Source: Phaeoceros laevis (lineage: Eukaryota > Anthocerotophyta > Anthocerotopsida > Notothyladales). Taken from it: a DNA stretch of 64,000 nucleotides. The stretch covers positions 1 through 64,000 of the forward strand of contig JBNGIQ010009341.1 in assembly GCA_049999765.1 (NCBI GenBank), written 5' to 3'. A program made the position numbers and the translations under genes. The notes beneath the pieces were generated by a model. The model saw only the letters and a list, made by a program, of their open reading frames with translations, did not search any database and was not told the DNA's origin. This document shows positions 34,186 through 45,706 of the stretch, piece after piece; position 1 is the first letter of the stretch; each line of letters opens with the position of its first letter.

Positions 34186-36054
34186 TCATTTTCCGGGCTG
34201 TGGCAGAGCTGTCACCTCTCCTGTGCTGGAGCGTTGTTCCAAGGGCAATCTGGGAAAGAAGTCGATCAGCGGCAGGCTGTACGGCTCCTCCACCAGACAC
34301 GGCTGCGGCGGCACATGCTCCGGCAACCCCAGCTGCGGGGGCTCTCCGGTGTAGGAGTGGTCGATCCTGACGATCTCCCAGTCCTTGATGCCGCACTTCT
34401 CCAGCGCCAGGCTGAGGCGACCCGATTCCCGGTCGCTGGGCCACTGCCCGTCGGGAGTGACGACGACGGCCCCAGTGAAGGTCTGCCCGGCGCGCTCGGC
34501 GGCGCCGAAGTAGTAGAAGAGGCCCCACGACATGTCGTCCGCGAGGTCGACGATGGTCCAGAACTCGCGCGTCATCACGCCGTTGTCGAGCACCGAGAAC
34601 ATGAAGGTCCCCGGCCGATCGCCCGTCTCCACGCCGTAGTGCCGCCGGCGCCAGAAGGGGGTCCCGTCGCGCGCCACGCCTCGGAACACCGGGTCGTACC
34701 ACATGCAGTCGTTGGCGGGGTCCCGGTAGTACACCTGGTGCTGGCACGAGAACAGGTTGGCGATGGCGAACATGCTGCCGACGATCTTCCAGCTCCACCC
34801 CAGCTTCGCGACCCAGCCCACCAGCAGGTTCTGCGCCAGGTCGTGCGTCACCGGCTGCCCTCGGAAGACGCGCATCGGGGGCACCGCCAGGTGCATGGGC
34901 AGCTGCGCGCTCAGGCCCAGGCAGTTGTGCCGCTGCAGCGCCGCCAGGCTGAAGGCGGCCAGCACCGGGCTCTCCACCTCCACGATGCACCGGTAGCTCG
35001 CGAACTGGTCCGCGGGGTCGCACTCCTGCAGCGCCAGGAGCGCCGCCCGCGCGGTTGGGTCCAGCAGGCACGCCAGCAGCTGCGGCGCGCAGTGCCGGAT
35101 CATGAGCGCCAGCGGCTTCAGCCCGGTGGCCTGCATCTGGTGCATCGACCGCACGGGGGTGACGTAGCTGTTGATCAGGAGCTGCAGCGCGAAGACGATG
35201 TTGTCGCTGCTGGCGCGGTTCCACACCTCCGTCACGACCCGCATCTTCTTCTGGGCTGCCGCCGCGGCTTTGCTCCTCTTGCTCGTGAACGGGACCATCA
35301 TCGTCATCATCGATGCGACGTTGGTGGTGGTTGCCGGCTTCAGATTGGACCCGACGGGGTTGCCTCCGAGGCGGCAGGCGGCGGCGAGGTCCGGGTGCGA
35401 CTCGAAGGCCACCAGTGTGGGGATGTGAGAGGTCTGGTCGACGAGGAACCTCACCGGCGCGGCGTCCACCACCCTCACCACCACCACGATGTCGGCTTTC
35501 CGGAAAGCCGCTCGACAGCAGTCGCCTCCCAGCCCCGGCGAGAAGAGTTGCCGGTCCTCGAACACCGCCATCTCCAGCCCCTTGTCCCCCCGGACGAGCT
35601 TCCGCGCCATCTGCTCCATCACCTCCCTCCAGGACGCCTGGTTGTACGGGCTTATGGTGCCGCTACCCACGATGGCGACCAGCCTCGCCTCCGCCTCGGT
35701 CGAGAAGACGTCCACCGCGGGTCTGCTGGGCAGCAGCTGATCGAACGGAGCTTCTGCAACAAACGTGGCCGACGTCGTCCCCGGCGACACGACCTTGGAC
35801 GCACGGCTTCTGCAGCTCTCCACAACCAGTCGGCTTGCGGAGCCGAACACCGGCGACCTCGACGCTGCTGCCCAGGCGTGGCCGGGGGATAGCTCGCTCT
35901 CAAGATCAGGATAGTACTTGGGGGGGGACCGCAACGACATGCTAACAGCCCCATAGCCAGACTCCGGCGACACCACGTCCCGGCACGTCGGAGATGATGA
36001 TGAGCTGAATTTGGTAGTGGCCGCGGGCACTAGGAGTCGGCTGAGGACCGCCAT
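34186..36054 (-). CDS. Violaxanthin de-epoxidase-related protein (VDR/CVDE-type), intronless
   Basis: One uninterrupted GC-rich frame of 622 codons from the ATG at 36054 (an in-frame ATG at 36177 would add 41 residues). I prefer 36054 because a TATAGA element at about 36106 (minus strand) lies between the two ATGs, and because MAVLSRLLVPAATT followed by a Ser run is a good plastid transit peptide. The second half carries the VDE/VDR lipocalin-like core: MIRHCAPQLLACLLDPTARA, LQECDPADQFASYRCIVEVE, RHNCLGL, FRGQPVTHDLAQNLLVGW, QHQVYYRDPAND, FWRRRHYGVETG, PGTFMFSVLDNG, REFWTIVDLADDMSWGLFYY and GAVVVTPDGQWPS. True VDE converts violaxanthin to zeaxanthin in the thylakoid lumen. The VDR group lacks much of VDE's Cys-rich N-terminus, and its plant role is unsettled. 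Confidence 0.88.
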   Translation of the reverse strand: MAVLSRLLVPAATTKFSSSSSPTCRDVVSPESGYGAVSMSLRSPPKYYPDLESELSPGHAWAAASRSPVFGSASRLVVESCRSRASKVVSPGTTSATFVAEAPFDQLLPSRPAVDVFSTEAEARLVAIVGSGTISPYNQASWREVMEQMARKLVRGDKGLEMAVFEDRQLFSPGLGGDCCRAAFRKADIVVVVRVVDAAPVRFLVDQTSHIPTLVAFESHPDLAAACRLGGNPVGSNLKPATTTNVASMMTMMVPFTSKRSKAAAAAQKKMRVVTEVWNRASSDNIVFALQLLINSYVTPVRSMHQMQATGLKPLALMIRHCAPQLLACLLDPTARAALLALQECDPADQFASYRCIVEVESPVLAAFSLAALQRHNCLGLSAQLPMHLAVPPMRVFRGQPVTHDLAQNLLVGWVAKLGWSWKIVGSMFAIANLFSCQHQVYYRDPANDCMWYDPVFRGVARDGTPFWRRRHYGVETGDRPGTFMFSVLDNGVMTREFWTIVDLADDMSWGLFYYFGAAERAGQTFTGAVVVTPDGQWPSDRESGRLSLALEKCGIKDWEIVRIDHSYTGEPPQLGLPEHVPPQPCLVEEPYSLPLIDFFPRLPLEQRSSTGEVTALPQPGK

Positions 36055-37508
36055 GTCTGAAACTCGCTTCTGAGATACTCTGACGCTCCTCCGCTCCCCA
36101 TCTATAAGGCCCGGAGAAGAGCGGAGCCCAAGGCCGATGCTCTCTAGCAAGTGGGAAGCATCAAGCGCGGCCCTCATCCCAAGGTCGCCCCACTATGCCG
36201 GCTTCTTGTGGCAGATCTTGTTCGCGAGGAAGACCTCACTCAAAAGCCCTTCGAATTTCTGCACATGACGCCTTTAGAAGAAGATCCGACACTCCAGATA
36301 TGCTAGCCCCGACTGAGCCTTGAGGCGAGCACAATCATGTACTAGAGCTCGCCGGGCCAGGTGCAGCTTCCAGGAGAGAGGGGCCGAACTTGCGCGCATT
36401 GTGGCGTGCGGCGCAATTGCAAGGATTTGCGGCGGCACACAGATGTCGTGAAGCTCTCCTCTCTCTAGTAGCCGGCACCTTGGACGTCGTTGGACTCCTG
36501 GGAGATGCATCCAGAGCCAGCTGGGAGTCGTCTTGGAATGAACTTGGAGAGCCCGCAGGCTAGGCCTCGTGATTTCGCGTCAGTGGCCCGCCGCGTTTCC
36601 TGCCTCCTCGGCCTCGCCAACTGGCGAGTGGTTGCTATCAAGAGTTCTAAGCAGAAACCACGCTATGGCTAGTCATGTCGTGAAGAGCACAGAAACACTA
36701 CATGGAAGCTGGGCCCGTTCTGAGCTTTATCCGAGGTTGTGGCATCTTATCGCTTTCTCTTCTCTGCTTGCATACACGCTTGCCCTTTTATGCTCTCGAA
36801 TCCTGTGACCCCTGCAAAAGCAACAGTGGATTATTTCTGCACCCCAAGTGGCACCTATTAGACTATTAGACTATTAGACGAGTTCGGGTTATATGTTCCA
36901 AGGCGCCGCTGGGATGGCCATGGCTTGTGATATGTAGGGGATCCGTACCTACCCGCCACGTGGTTCCAAGTAGTTGCTGACTCTGCAGCCGATGCGAACG
37001 GTCGAACGGTCAGACACGGGCTTACTGCGTGATAGTCAGATAGGGCTACATCAGTTGGCATAATATCCATTTCTCTCGCAACATCCAAGCATCTGGTTCC
37101 AAAATGTTCGATTCAGACGTACCTCGAGGAAATCACCCAGTTTTCTAGAAGGATTAAATTCTCGCAGGGCTCCATTTCCAATCAGACGTCTAGACCATCA
37201 TCTGTCGACAGGTCTGCAGCTCAAATCAAGTTTAGCAAAAGCATTGTTGCAGAGGTGGCATGCCAACTTGAAAGTCTTGCAATTGAAGGAAGCAAGTAGA
37301 CTCAACGTAGAGCTTTTTTGTAAGAGTTCCAACTTCACAAGTTACAACTTCACAAGAAAAGAGTCTTGAAGATTTCGAAGCTTCGGATGCTGACCTGGAG
37401 CCTGTTGGCGATTTACTGTCGTCTTCATCCAAATCCGGATCCGATGTGCCCGGGAATCTTTTGCTAGTGGTCGGGCGGAATATGACAAGAGTGGCCAATT
37501 TCTAACTA

Positions 37509-37583
37509 TGGGAGGTGGATCTTGGAAACCTTCGTGGGAGGTGGATCGTGGAAACCTTTGTGGGAGGTGGATCTTGGGAACCT
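37509..37583. repeat. Triplicated GGGAGGTGGATC unit
   Basis: Three copies of a roughly 30-bp unit, GGGAGGTGGATCNTGGNAAC followed by CTT(C/T)GT, in direct tandem. Confidence 0.85.
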
Positions 37584-37928
37584 TGGATTTTCCCACGAAT
37601 GGACCGTCAAGATGATCCCCCCCAGCTAGCTAATCAAAGTGGCAGGGGTGGGAGGATCTGCTCCTTCTAGTCGGCATGGGTTGGCTTGTCCTGCCCTTTC
37701 CTTAAGCTATACCAGTACCTGGGCCTGTAGATTCTTCTATCTCACAAAGAGCTCATCTCAGGGATAATCCCCCGCCCATTAGCCACAACGGCGATTGTCA
37801 ACTTGCAACTGCAGATCACCACAGCACAACAGGCTTCCCTAGCGCCTCTGCCAAACTAGGCCACTGGAAATCACGCTACAGATGGTTTCCACCAGCATGG
37901 ATCGCAGGTCTTCCTACGACTCCCACTA

Positions 37929-38130
37929 TCGCCTGACAAGGGCTAACCATTTTTGTCAGCATCAGCCTGTGACCACTGACCTCAAATTATCGCCTGACAA
38001 GGGCTAAGCATTTCTGTCAGCATCAGCCTGTGACCACTGACCTCAAACTGTCTATACTGAAGTTGGTGTGCTAACGCTTCCGTGGGCTAAGCATTTCCGT
38101 CAGAATGTGACGGTGTGACACTGTGACCTC
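37929..38130. repeat. 60-bp tandem repeat, two full and one degraded copy
   Basis: TCGCCTGACAAGGGCTAA with the following CATTT...GTCAGCATCAGCCTGTGACC and ACTGACCTCAAA occurs at 37929 and 37989. A diverged third copy (GGGCTAAGCATTTCCGTCAG, then GTGACCTCA) starts near 38086. Confidence 0.85.
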
Positions 38131-38214
38131 ATCCAGCCTACTTTTACCCTTTCGTGTACGTCTACCATTACCCGTGCCTCTACCCACCATAGGAGGCACG
38201 CGTAGGATCAGTTG

Positions 38215-39974
38215 TCAGTACCTCAGGCTCTTGGCTACCTCGAAAAAATGGGCAACTTTTTCTTCTGCAGTACCAAGCAGGACCCCGTGCCCCAAGTTCA
38301 GAATATGTTTCCGTGACCCCGCCTCTGCAACTGTTTCACGAATCCGTTGAGAGATGAAGTCCTTACTGCCAAATAACACCCCCGGATCGATGTTTCCCTG
38401 CACTGCAAGTTGCTGCCCTACCCTTTGCCGAGCTTCAGCCATGTCCACCGTCCAATCCAAGCTGATGACATCCACCCCAGATGTGGCCATTCTTTCTAAC
38501 AATCCCCCACTTCCACTTGCATAAAGGATAAGAGGAAGATGAGGATGCGTTGCTCTCACTCCTTGTACAATTTGCTTGATATACGGTAAGCTGAAAACCT
38601 CAAAATCCTTGGGGCTCAGATGTGTTGCCCAGGAATCAAAAATTTGGACAGCCTGTGCCCCTTTATCTGCCTGATACCTTGTGTAGATAATAATGGACTC
38701 TGCCAACTTTTGCAACAGAGCATGCAGGATCTGCGTTCACCAACAAAAATCTTTAGAAACAACCGGCTGACTCAAGAATGAACATGGCACAAAGTTCATC
38801 AAAACCGAGGCAATGTTGAGGAGATAAGTTCGCATGCACCAGCCCCCACTGGAATGGTAAAATTACCTCGGGTGACTCAAATGCAAGTCTCTTGATGACA
38901 GTGAAGTGCTTGGACGATCCACCCTCAACAATATATGAAGCGAGAGTGAAAGGAGCACCAACGAAACCTAGCACTGTCGAAGCAGTGCCAACCTGTACAC
39001 CATCAAACTGTTAAACCCCGTCCCCCTTGGTCTCTAAGCGGCGAGTGAGATGAAGAGCTACCTCTGCTCGCAATGCAGTCAGTGCCTCCCCGACATAGGG
39101 CACAGCTTCCTCAGGGACCAACTCTCGGACTTGGCCTACATCCGCTGCAGTTCGGATAGGCTTGTGGATAACAGGTCCTTTGCTTTTCAAAATATCGAAA
39201 GGAATATTCATTCCGGTCAAAGGTGTCAAGATGTCTGAGAAGAGGATCACCTGCAAACGACCATGGAAATAAGTTCAAGGATTTTTTAATTGAGATAAAC
39301 CTCAGACAGCAGTAGGTTATGCACACTTGGCACACGCAATCTACATATCAACCTTCGCATTAAACGACTCACTCCATCTGGCTTGAAAGCTCTCCAAGGC
39401 TGAAGTGATACTTCCACGGCAATGTCAACATTCTCTGATCTCTCCCTGAAGGTTTGGTACTTCTCGCACAGCTCCTGATAAACCTGAAATACAACGAAAA
39501 CAGAGATCTTCCCTCAGAACGTCCCTCATAAAATGGCTACATGATCCCAAAAAATGGAAGGCTATCCTATCGCACATTGCAAATCAGGAACGAAATGTCT
39601 TCATGCAACACCTCCCCGCGAATTTTGCTACAGAGGAAAATGCAATGGAGAAATAAGCGATTCTGTACCTTCATATATCTACCAGCTTGCCTCATCAACC
39701 ATACAGGAGGCCTTTCAACCTCGTCTCCACGCACGGCTCGCAACAAGAGCGGTTCAGCTGTCTCCTTCGATGAAGACTCGGTGACAGCCTCTGGACCGCA
39801 CAAATGCACGCTCCTGCGGGAAAATGTGGCCAACTGCTGGCCTTTCGATGCCCCCGGACAGGGGCACTGACTGGCAGGACCAGCAGACACATCAGTCTGC
39901 CTGGGTAAGGAGGCGGGGGCGAAGTAGGATATGGCTCGCACCGCTGCCACCGCCATCGCCACGCCTGCGAGCAC
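38215..39974 (-). CDS. hemE: Uroporphyrinogen III decarboxylase, plastid type
   Basis: Five exons (39974-39669, 39483-39373, 39250-39062, 38992-38867, 38730-38215) join in phase 0 throughout to 415 residues. After a plastid transit-like N-terminus comes the substrate-binding block [14 protein letters not shown]. Then follow [17 protein letters not shown] with the catalytic Asp, [70 protein letters not shown] and [12 protein letters not shown] with the conserved His. The end is [11 protein letters not shown]. The enzyme decarboxylates the four acetates of uroporphyrinogen III to give coproporphyrinogen III, the last step shared by heme and chlorophyll synthesis in plastids. It is divergently arranged with FPS, about 360-470 bp apart. 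Intact. Confidence 0.96.
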
Positions 39975-40333
39975 CAGTCCGTCTCAGAAATTTTCTGCTT
40001 TCCCTGCTCGCTGCAGGCGCAAGCGGGATAGGATTCCATCCAATCACCGTGTCATGACTTTTGGATAAGTTGTAACAAGAAAGTCGTCCACAGGCTAGCT
40101 CCGGTCACCGCCACCGGCAACGTAATCTGATGCATTGTGTCATGTGCAATGCATGCAGCATGTGCGTCTCATCAATGAGTAAGGTACACGAATGAGGAAG
40201 CAAGCCGCCAGACGAACGTGAGGATGTCACCCCATGCCATCGACGCACGCCACTGTAGACAGTATTATTCCATTCAGTGTGAAAGCAGAACGAGCCAAGT
40301 CATACAAATGCAGGCCAGTGGCTCGGACAGACC
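39975..40333. promoter_or_regulatory. Shared UROD/FPS bidirectional promoter region
   Basis: About 360 bp between the UROD start (39974, minus) and the most upstream in-frame FPS ATG (40334, plus) must hold both promoters. No established box was identified with confidence. Confidence 0.5.
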
Positions 40334-40441
40334 TTGTGGTGCGTATATTTCGGCACGACGTGGAGGCTGGGCGCCATTCCTCGGAGGCTGGTCCCGTCTC
40401 AGGAGGGAGCGGAGAATCTGCGTGTTGGCGCGAAGAGCAAG

Positions 40442-43106
40442 ATGCCTGCAACCGCTCCCAGCCCTGTGGTTGAGGAGAATGGAAACTCTGAGAGCAATGG
40501 CGCCAACTGCGCCTCTGCCAAGATCCAGGCTGCTGACGACAGGGCCAAATTCATGGCCGTCTACGATCGCCTCAAAGGCCTCGTGTTGGCAGACTCGGAC
40601 ACTTTCAAGTACACTCCCGAGTCGCGAGCTTGGGTGGAGGAGGTACCTATTGATTTTGTTGTGGCGGGACTTCCCGTTGAGTTCTTGAAGTCTAGGTTCA
40701 CTGTCTGCATCTGAGCTGAACCAGCATGCATTGCCTGAGACGCTTGTAAGTTTTTGTCGTAATGTCGTAAGGGATCAGCCAACCTGACTTGGCGTTTGGT
40801 TTGTTGGAACAGATGCTCGACTACAATGTCCCTGGAGGTATGTTTATCCAGCATGCACTGCAGTTCACAGTTTGTGCACAATTCTGTAATAACTCAGAGT
40901 GCATGCGCAGCAGCTTTCGCCTTTTGGACTTGAACGCTGTGATTTTGTTGGAACTTTCCAGTCTTGCACTTCAAGGTTTGATGTCTTTTCTTTGGATTCA
41001 GGGAAGTTAAACAGAGGACTCTCGGTGATTGACAGTTTGAGACTGTTGAAAGGCGAGGAGCTTTCTGGCCAAGAGGTTTTTCTGGCATGCGCTCTAGGAT
41101 GGTGCATTGAATGGGTGAGCTCCCTGTGGATGTGGCAAGACTTCTAGGTTTTTTTGAAGCTGGGAATTGGCTTTTCAAACTCCAAGTAAATATAATAGGT
41201 GGTTCGTCTTGCAGCTTCAAGCGTACTTCCTTGTGCTTGATGATATCATGGACAGCTCGGTCACACGAAGAGGACAACCTTGCTGGTATCGGGTACCAAA
41301 GGTGAACTTCAAACTGCGTACCAGTGATGTCTGGTTTAAGCATTTGCTCGATCCAGAAGTATGTGTGCTGCAGAACAGTTAATAAGGCTTGATCTTTTTG
41401 CCGTTCAGGTGGGTTCGATAGCCATAAATGATGGGATTCTGCTACGCAATCACATATACGTGATTATCAAGACCCACTTCCGGGACCAGCCATTCTACGT
41501 TGAGCTTGTGGATCTTTTCAATGAAGTAGGTGCCAGAAAATCTTGTGCTTTAATCTTGTGGACGGGGGCACAGTATGGTACGTCATCAGTGGATAACGCA
41601 GTACTTGCTTCAACCTTTGCATTTTGCAGGTGGAGTACCAGACTTCTACTGGACAAATGCTTGATTTGATAACTACTCCTGCGGGTGAAGTTGATCTGTC
41701 AAAATATGTGCTACCAACGTATGATAACTTGTCAGCTTATTTTGGACCTCTTCCAATGCATCTAGCTAATGTTTGTCCTTTAGTTCTTGTAGCTGGCATT
41801 GATTGCGGCTTTGGGTTGCTTTGTGTGCAATTGCAGATACCTAAGAATTGTGCAATTCAAAACAGCGTACTACTCCTTCTACCTACCTGTAAGCCATTGA
41901 AGTTGTTAGGGGTATTGCCTGTGATGTCCCAGTACCCAGGTTTGTGGTTCAAGGACCTCTCTCGTATTGTGATTCTATCTTAGGTCGCTTGTGCTCTTCT
42001 TTTGGCTGGGGAAAAGTTGGAGAAGCATGGCACAGTGAAGGACATCCTTATCCAGATGGGCACTTACTTCCAAGTACAAGTAAGACTACTATACCAGTCA
42101 TGACATACCTTGGGACTGTCTTTTCCTATGCAACTATTTTGCACCCAATAGCCAGGCATCATGCTGATTAATCAACTGTAACAACCATTCATGTGGTGCA
42201 GGATGATTTCTTGGACTGCTACGGTGCTCCTGAATTTATTGGCAAGGTCTGTGTTCACGAGGGCTCTACCTTTGACTGTCAAAGGAGGTGTTGTTAACAC
42301 TTTGGTCCATTGTGATTTGTAGCTAAATTCGCTACTGGAAATGCTCAGATTGGGACCGATATAGAGGATACCAAGTGCTCTTGGCTGGTGGTTCAAGCTT
42401 TGCAGCGGGCAAATGATGAACAGAAGAAGCTTATTGAGGTACCTGAACACGAAAACAGAGTTGTCAGATGTTTTTGCGGTCTTTTGATGAACTATGTCGT
42501 TATTAAGAACTTACTTGCATCCTTTTTACAGGATAACTATGGGAAACATGACTCTGCCAAGGTCGCAGTGATCAAGAAGGTTTACATCGACTTGAATTTG
42601 GAGGTAAAGGCTGGCCTGTTGCTGTTCACTTCGATGCATATCCTGCACAAGAGGTAACTAGCCGTGCACAGGTGGCATCTGGAAAGGCTTTCTCTATTTT
42701 GGAGCACGTCTTCACTTGACTGAGATGCCAGAGACTAACCTATGACCACTGTTTGAGACTTGACGCGGGATTTTTCTCCCTGCTCAAGTTAGTAATGTGG
42801 TTACAATTTTCTTGGAACCGATTATGTCAGATTAGCTTGAGCTTCGATTTGAAATTCTGAGTAGCTTGTTAGACTAACCCCATTTTGATTTGCAGAAAGC
42901 GTTTTCTGAGTACGAGCAAGAGAGCTACGAGAAGCTAACCTCGGCGATTAACAAACAGAAGACTACTGAGATTCAGGTTCTTGTGTTTTCTGTTCTCTGT
43001 TGAATGGCAGTACCGTAACTCTTCTCCTGAACGTACCTGATTTAGTTATTAATTGCAGGCTGTGTTGAACAAGTTTCTCGGCAAAATCTATAAGCGGCAG
43101 AAGTAG
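40442..43106 (+). CDS. FPS: Farnesyl diphosphate synthase
   Basis: Thirteen exons: 40442-40642, 40813-40837, 41002-41114, 41215-41301, 41409-41525, 41630-41718, 41837-41888, 41984-42079, 42202-42246, 42349-42438, 42532-42603, 42896-42976 and 43059-43106. Phases close to 371 residues. Both aspartate-rich motifs are intact: first DDIMD at 122-126, with QAYF just before it (chain-length region); second DDFLD at 261-265. Other landmarks are [21 protein letters not shown], the GQMLDLI substrate lysine/Gln region, [11 protein letters not shown] and GKIYKRQK at the end. It condenses IPP with DMAPP and GPP to FPP for sterols, dolichol, ubiquinone, prenylation and heme A. The frame is open upstream to an ATG at 40334, giving a possible 36-residue Arg-rich targeting extension. 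Intact. Confidence 0.96.
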
Positions 43107-43492
43107 CTTGAACTGACTTGGGCGCCTTTTCTAAGGAAGGGGTGTAGAACCACTGAAGAAAGGCGAGTCGGCAATTGCAGACATAGCATAGTTTGAGAAT
43201 CATTCTATGTGCGCCAGGGCCAGTGGGTGATGTAACACTGACACATCTGTACCATTTCACCTGCAAGCACTATGCTGGACCAGTATAATTATTTGTTCCT
43301 ATATGGCCTTTCAGGCTTTTGTGATGAGAGGTGCAACGGGTTGAGAAGTTCTTGGCAAAATTTTGGTTGCGAAGATGCAATAACATGAAAGGTACGTGCA
43401 TCCAGAATCCAGGCTACTTGGGTGAACCATTTGGCGAACAAATGCCAGCTATACAGTTCCTAAGGGTATTCCATCTGTCGGTTCCTCAGAGC
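43107..43492. other. Convergent 3' flanks of FPS and nitrobindin-like gene
   Basis: 386 bp without a coding signal. Confidence 0.5.
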
Positions 43493-44384
43493 TCATTGGG
43501 AAACTTTGGAAAGGACCGCTTGCAAATGTTTTTGCAGATCACAACCTGTTGTTGCCATGTCCACAGTATATGTTAACTCGGTGTCACTGACCTCAAAATT
43601 CCTGGATATAGCAATGACCTGCATACAAGGGAGAGTGTTAGTTTCGAGCTCCTAATTTTGTACCCTTGTCTCTACAATGAACAGCACCTTGGATGCGTTG
43701 CCAACAAGGGCGCTCTGTAGCTGTAGCGTCTTTTTGGTAGCGTCGTAGGTTCCTTTCTGCAATTACGAAGGACTCGGCTTTGTCAGGGAACCCGCCAGGC
43801 ATTTGCTGAACACAAAGCTCAAACGAGAGGAGCTTCCTCAGCAATCACAAAATACCTGCACCTCCGCCAGGCCAGTGCTTTGTGCGATCACTACTTCAAT
43901 GGTACCGTCAGGTTTAGGCCGCCAGTATCCACTCTCTGCGTGCATAGGTTCTCCTGAATCAAACTTCCAGGTCTTCTGGGTGTACGCTATCACAGGCTGC
44001 AACCAAAGCGCGAGACTGGAACACTGTCACGCTGCTGCAGGTTGGACAATTTACGCACATTGACTAGGAAATGCAGGAACGCGCTTAGTAGGAAAGACAA
44101 GCAGTACCAAAGCAAACCACTCAGCTGAAACTGCTATGGACGGCACTGGACGGTATCCAGAACTGCGAGCAGAACGAATCATAGGCCAGGCAACACCTGA
44201 AACTGAAGCAGCAGCAGGATTGTAGCATAATCACCTTGCCAGAGTGCCAGAGGCGAATCTCCTCCCCATACTTGAACGATTTGATTGTCGGAAATCCGCC
44301 TTCCCCTTGGCCTCTCCAAGTGCCAAGCAAAAATGCGACAGGCTGCAGGGCTGGGTGCAGCGGAGGAGGAGTCGGCTGCGCCAT
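43493..44384 (-). CDS. Nitrobindin-like (THAP4 C-terminal/DUF1794) heme-binding protein
   Basis: Four exons (44384-44235, 43996-43856, 43756-43688, 43618-43493), all phase 0, give 161 residues, the usual length for plant nitrobindins. Landmarks: [71 protein letters not shown] and the C-terminal [10 protein letters not shown] with [11 protein letters not shown]. His151 in QKHLQAVL is at the position of the proximal heme ligand of the family. Nitrobindins are ten-stranded beta-barrels holding ferric heme, interacting with NO and isomerising peroxynitrite. An in-frame ATG at 44468 would add 28 residues rich in Leu/Arg ([14 protein letters not shown]), a possible organelle-targeting form. It is convergent with FPS. 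Intact. Confidence 0.92.
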
Positions 44385-44605
44385 CGCAGGTTGTGCTGCT
44401 GCTCGGTTGCTTCTGCTGCCAATGAGGCCTCGATGTGTTCGAAGTATCGGTAGACGCAGCAGTAGCATTGCTCAACAAATTCCAACTTCAAGTTGGTTTA
44501 TTCCATGATTCCAATTTGCAGCATCTCAAGTCTGCTGTTCAGCACTTAGGTTGACTCCACAAACGTCGCCCGTAAATGACATTATTTTCCAAGGCATTGT
44601 GAGAC

Positions 44606-44872
44606 CCCGAACAATGGAGTTCCGCAAATCATTAACACACACGCGCGACCTGGCACATGGGGCCCACCTCCAGCCATGCCGTCGCCATCCTCGGCCATGA
44701 CATGCCCCTAACCCTTTCGCCCATACCCGCCGCACCTCCTCTCACTACCGTGTACGCACGCCACTCCCCGCATACGCCACGGCGGCACTGCCACGCTAGC
44801 ACCGCCACGCGGGCACCGCCACGCAAGCACTACCACACCAGCACTGCCACGTAAGCAACAAGTACAATGCCA
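44606..44872. repeat. Left MULE terminal inverted repeat
   Basis: Pairs with 48446-48707. The inner part is an array of about 15-bp subterminal units of the type GCACCGCCACG (44770-44860), candidate transposase-binding repeats. Confidence 0.9.
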
Positions 44873-45066
44873 TTTCAAACCCGAACCTCTGTTCATTTGA
44901 AATGCAAACCTCTCGGCGAAGAGCAAATCAAGGCGGTGAGGGCGATCGGAATCACGAGGTGTTGCACTCATGGAGGCACTGCTACTCAATGACAAGATGG
45001 TGGGAGGCATCACGAGCAAGCCTTATTGATCATAGTCAATACTATACAAGATTCCTACACGCGCGC

Positions 45067-45133
45067 ATAGGTATGGCTTGCTGTGATTAAGTGCTTTACA
45101 TAGGTATGGCTTGCTGTGATTAAGTGCTTTACC
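45067..45133. repeat. 34-bp tandem duplication inside the MULE
   Basis: CATAGGTATGGCTTGCTGTG plus ATTAAGTGCTTTA occurs twice in direct succession. Confidence 0.85.
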
Positions 45134-45706
45134 TCACTTTCTAGGTGCTTGCCATGATTTCGCATGTAGTGAATTCACATGGTAACTTAGAGGTTGCGCT
45201 CCTAGTTCCAATCATTTCCCAGCAAGATACTCTCGGCGCTTCTACCCGTTCCATCATTTCCCAACTAGATACTCTCAGCGCTTTTGCCCTATCACCAAGG
45301 TACGAGGAGTCACCATAAGGTACCGTCTCTACCAGGATTTGTTCATGAAGATCCTGCTTAGCCCTACGTCACCATTAAATTTTGCAAGTGTACAAACAAA
45401 TTTTTTTCACCAAAGTTCAGGTACCTACACAAGGCATCTTGTCTATGACACTAGTGCCACTCAAAAATTGACCAGTGATACAGATATAGGGTGTGATGCT
45501 ACACATTGAGCTATGCAGAACTACACAGTACGTCTACAAGAGTGTTGTGACTACAGGAGTGTGGTACCTGTTGTATGATTGCTGGTACGAATAAATAATT
45601 GGTATGTCATCATCGATAAGAGCTTCTCAACATTACCCAAAAAATTGATTGCACCAAATTCAGAACAATATTATTTTGATGCAGCTCATATTACTATGCA
45701 TAGTAA

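Larger units (their letters stand above)
36055..38214. other. 2.2-kb intergenic region with tandem repeats
   Basis: Upstream region of the VDE-related gene and 3' flank of UROD. No gene recognised. Two repeat blocks are listed separately. Confidence 0.45.

Noticed and set aside
34150-35892. 580-codon plus-strand open frame
   Set aside because: It is antisense to the VDE-related gene; GC-rich coding DNA often leaves an open complementary frame. Its translation is low-complexity (Arg/His/Gly/Glu) with no domain.
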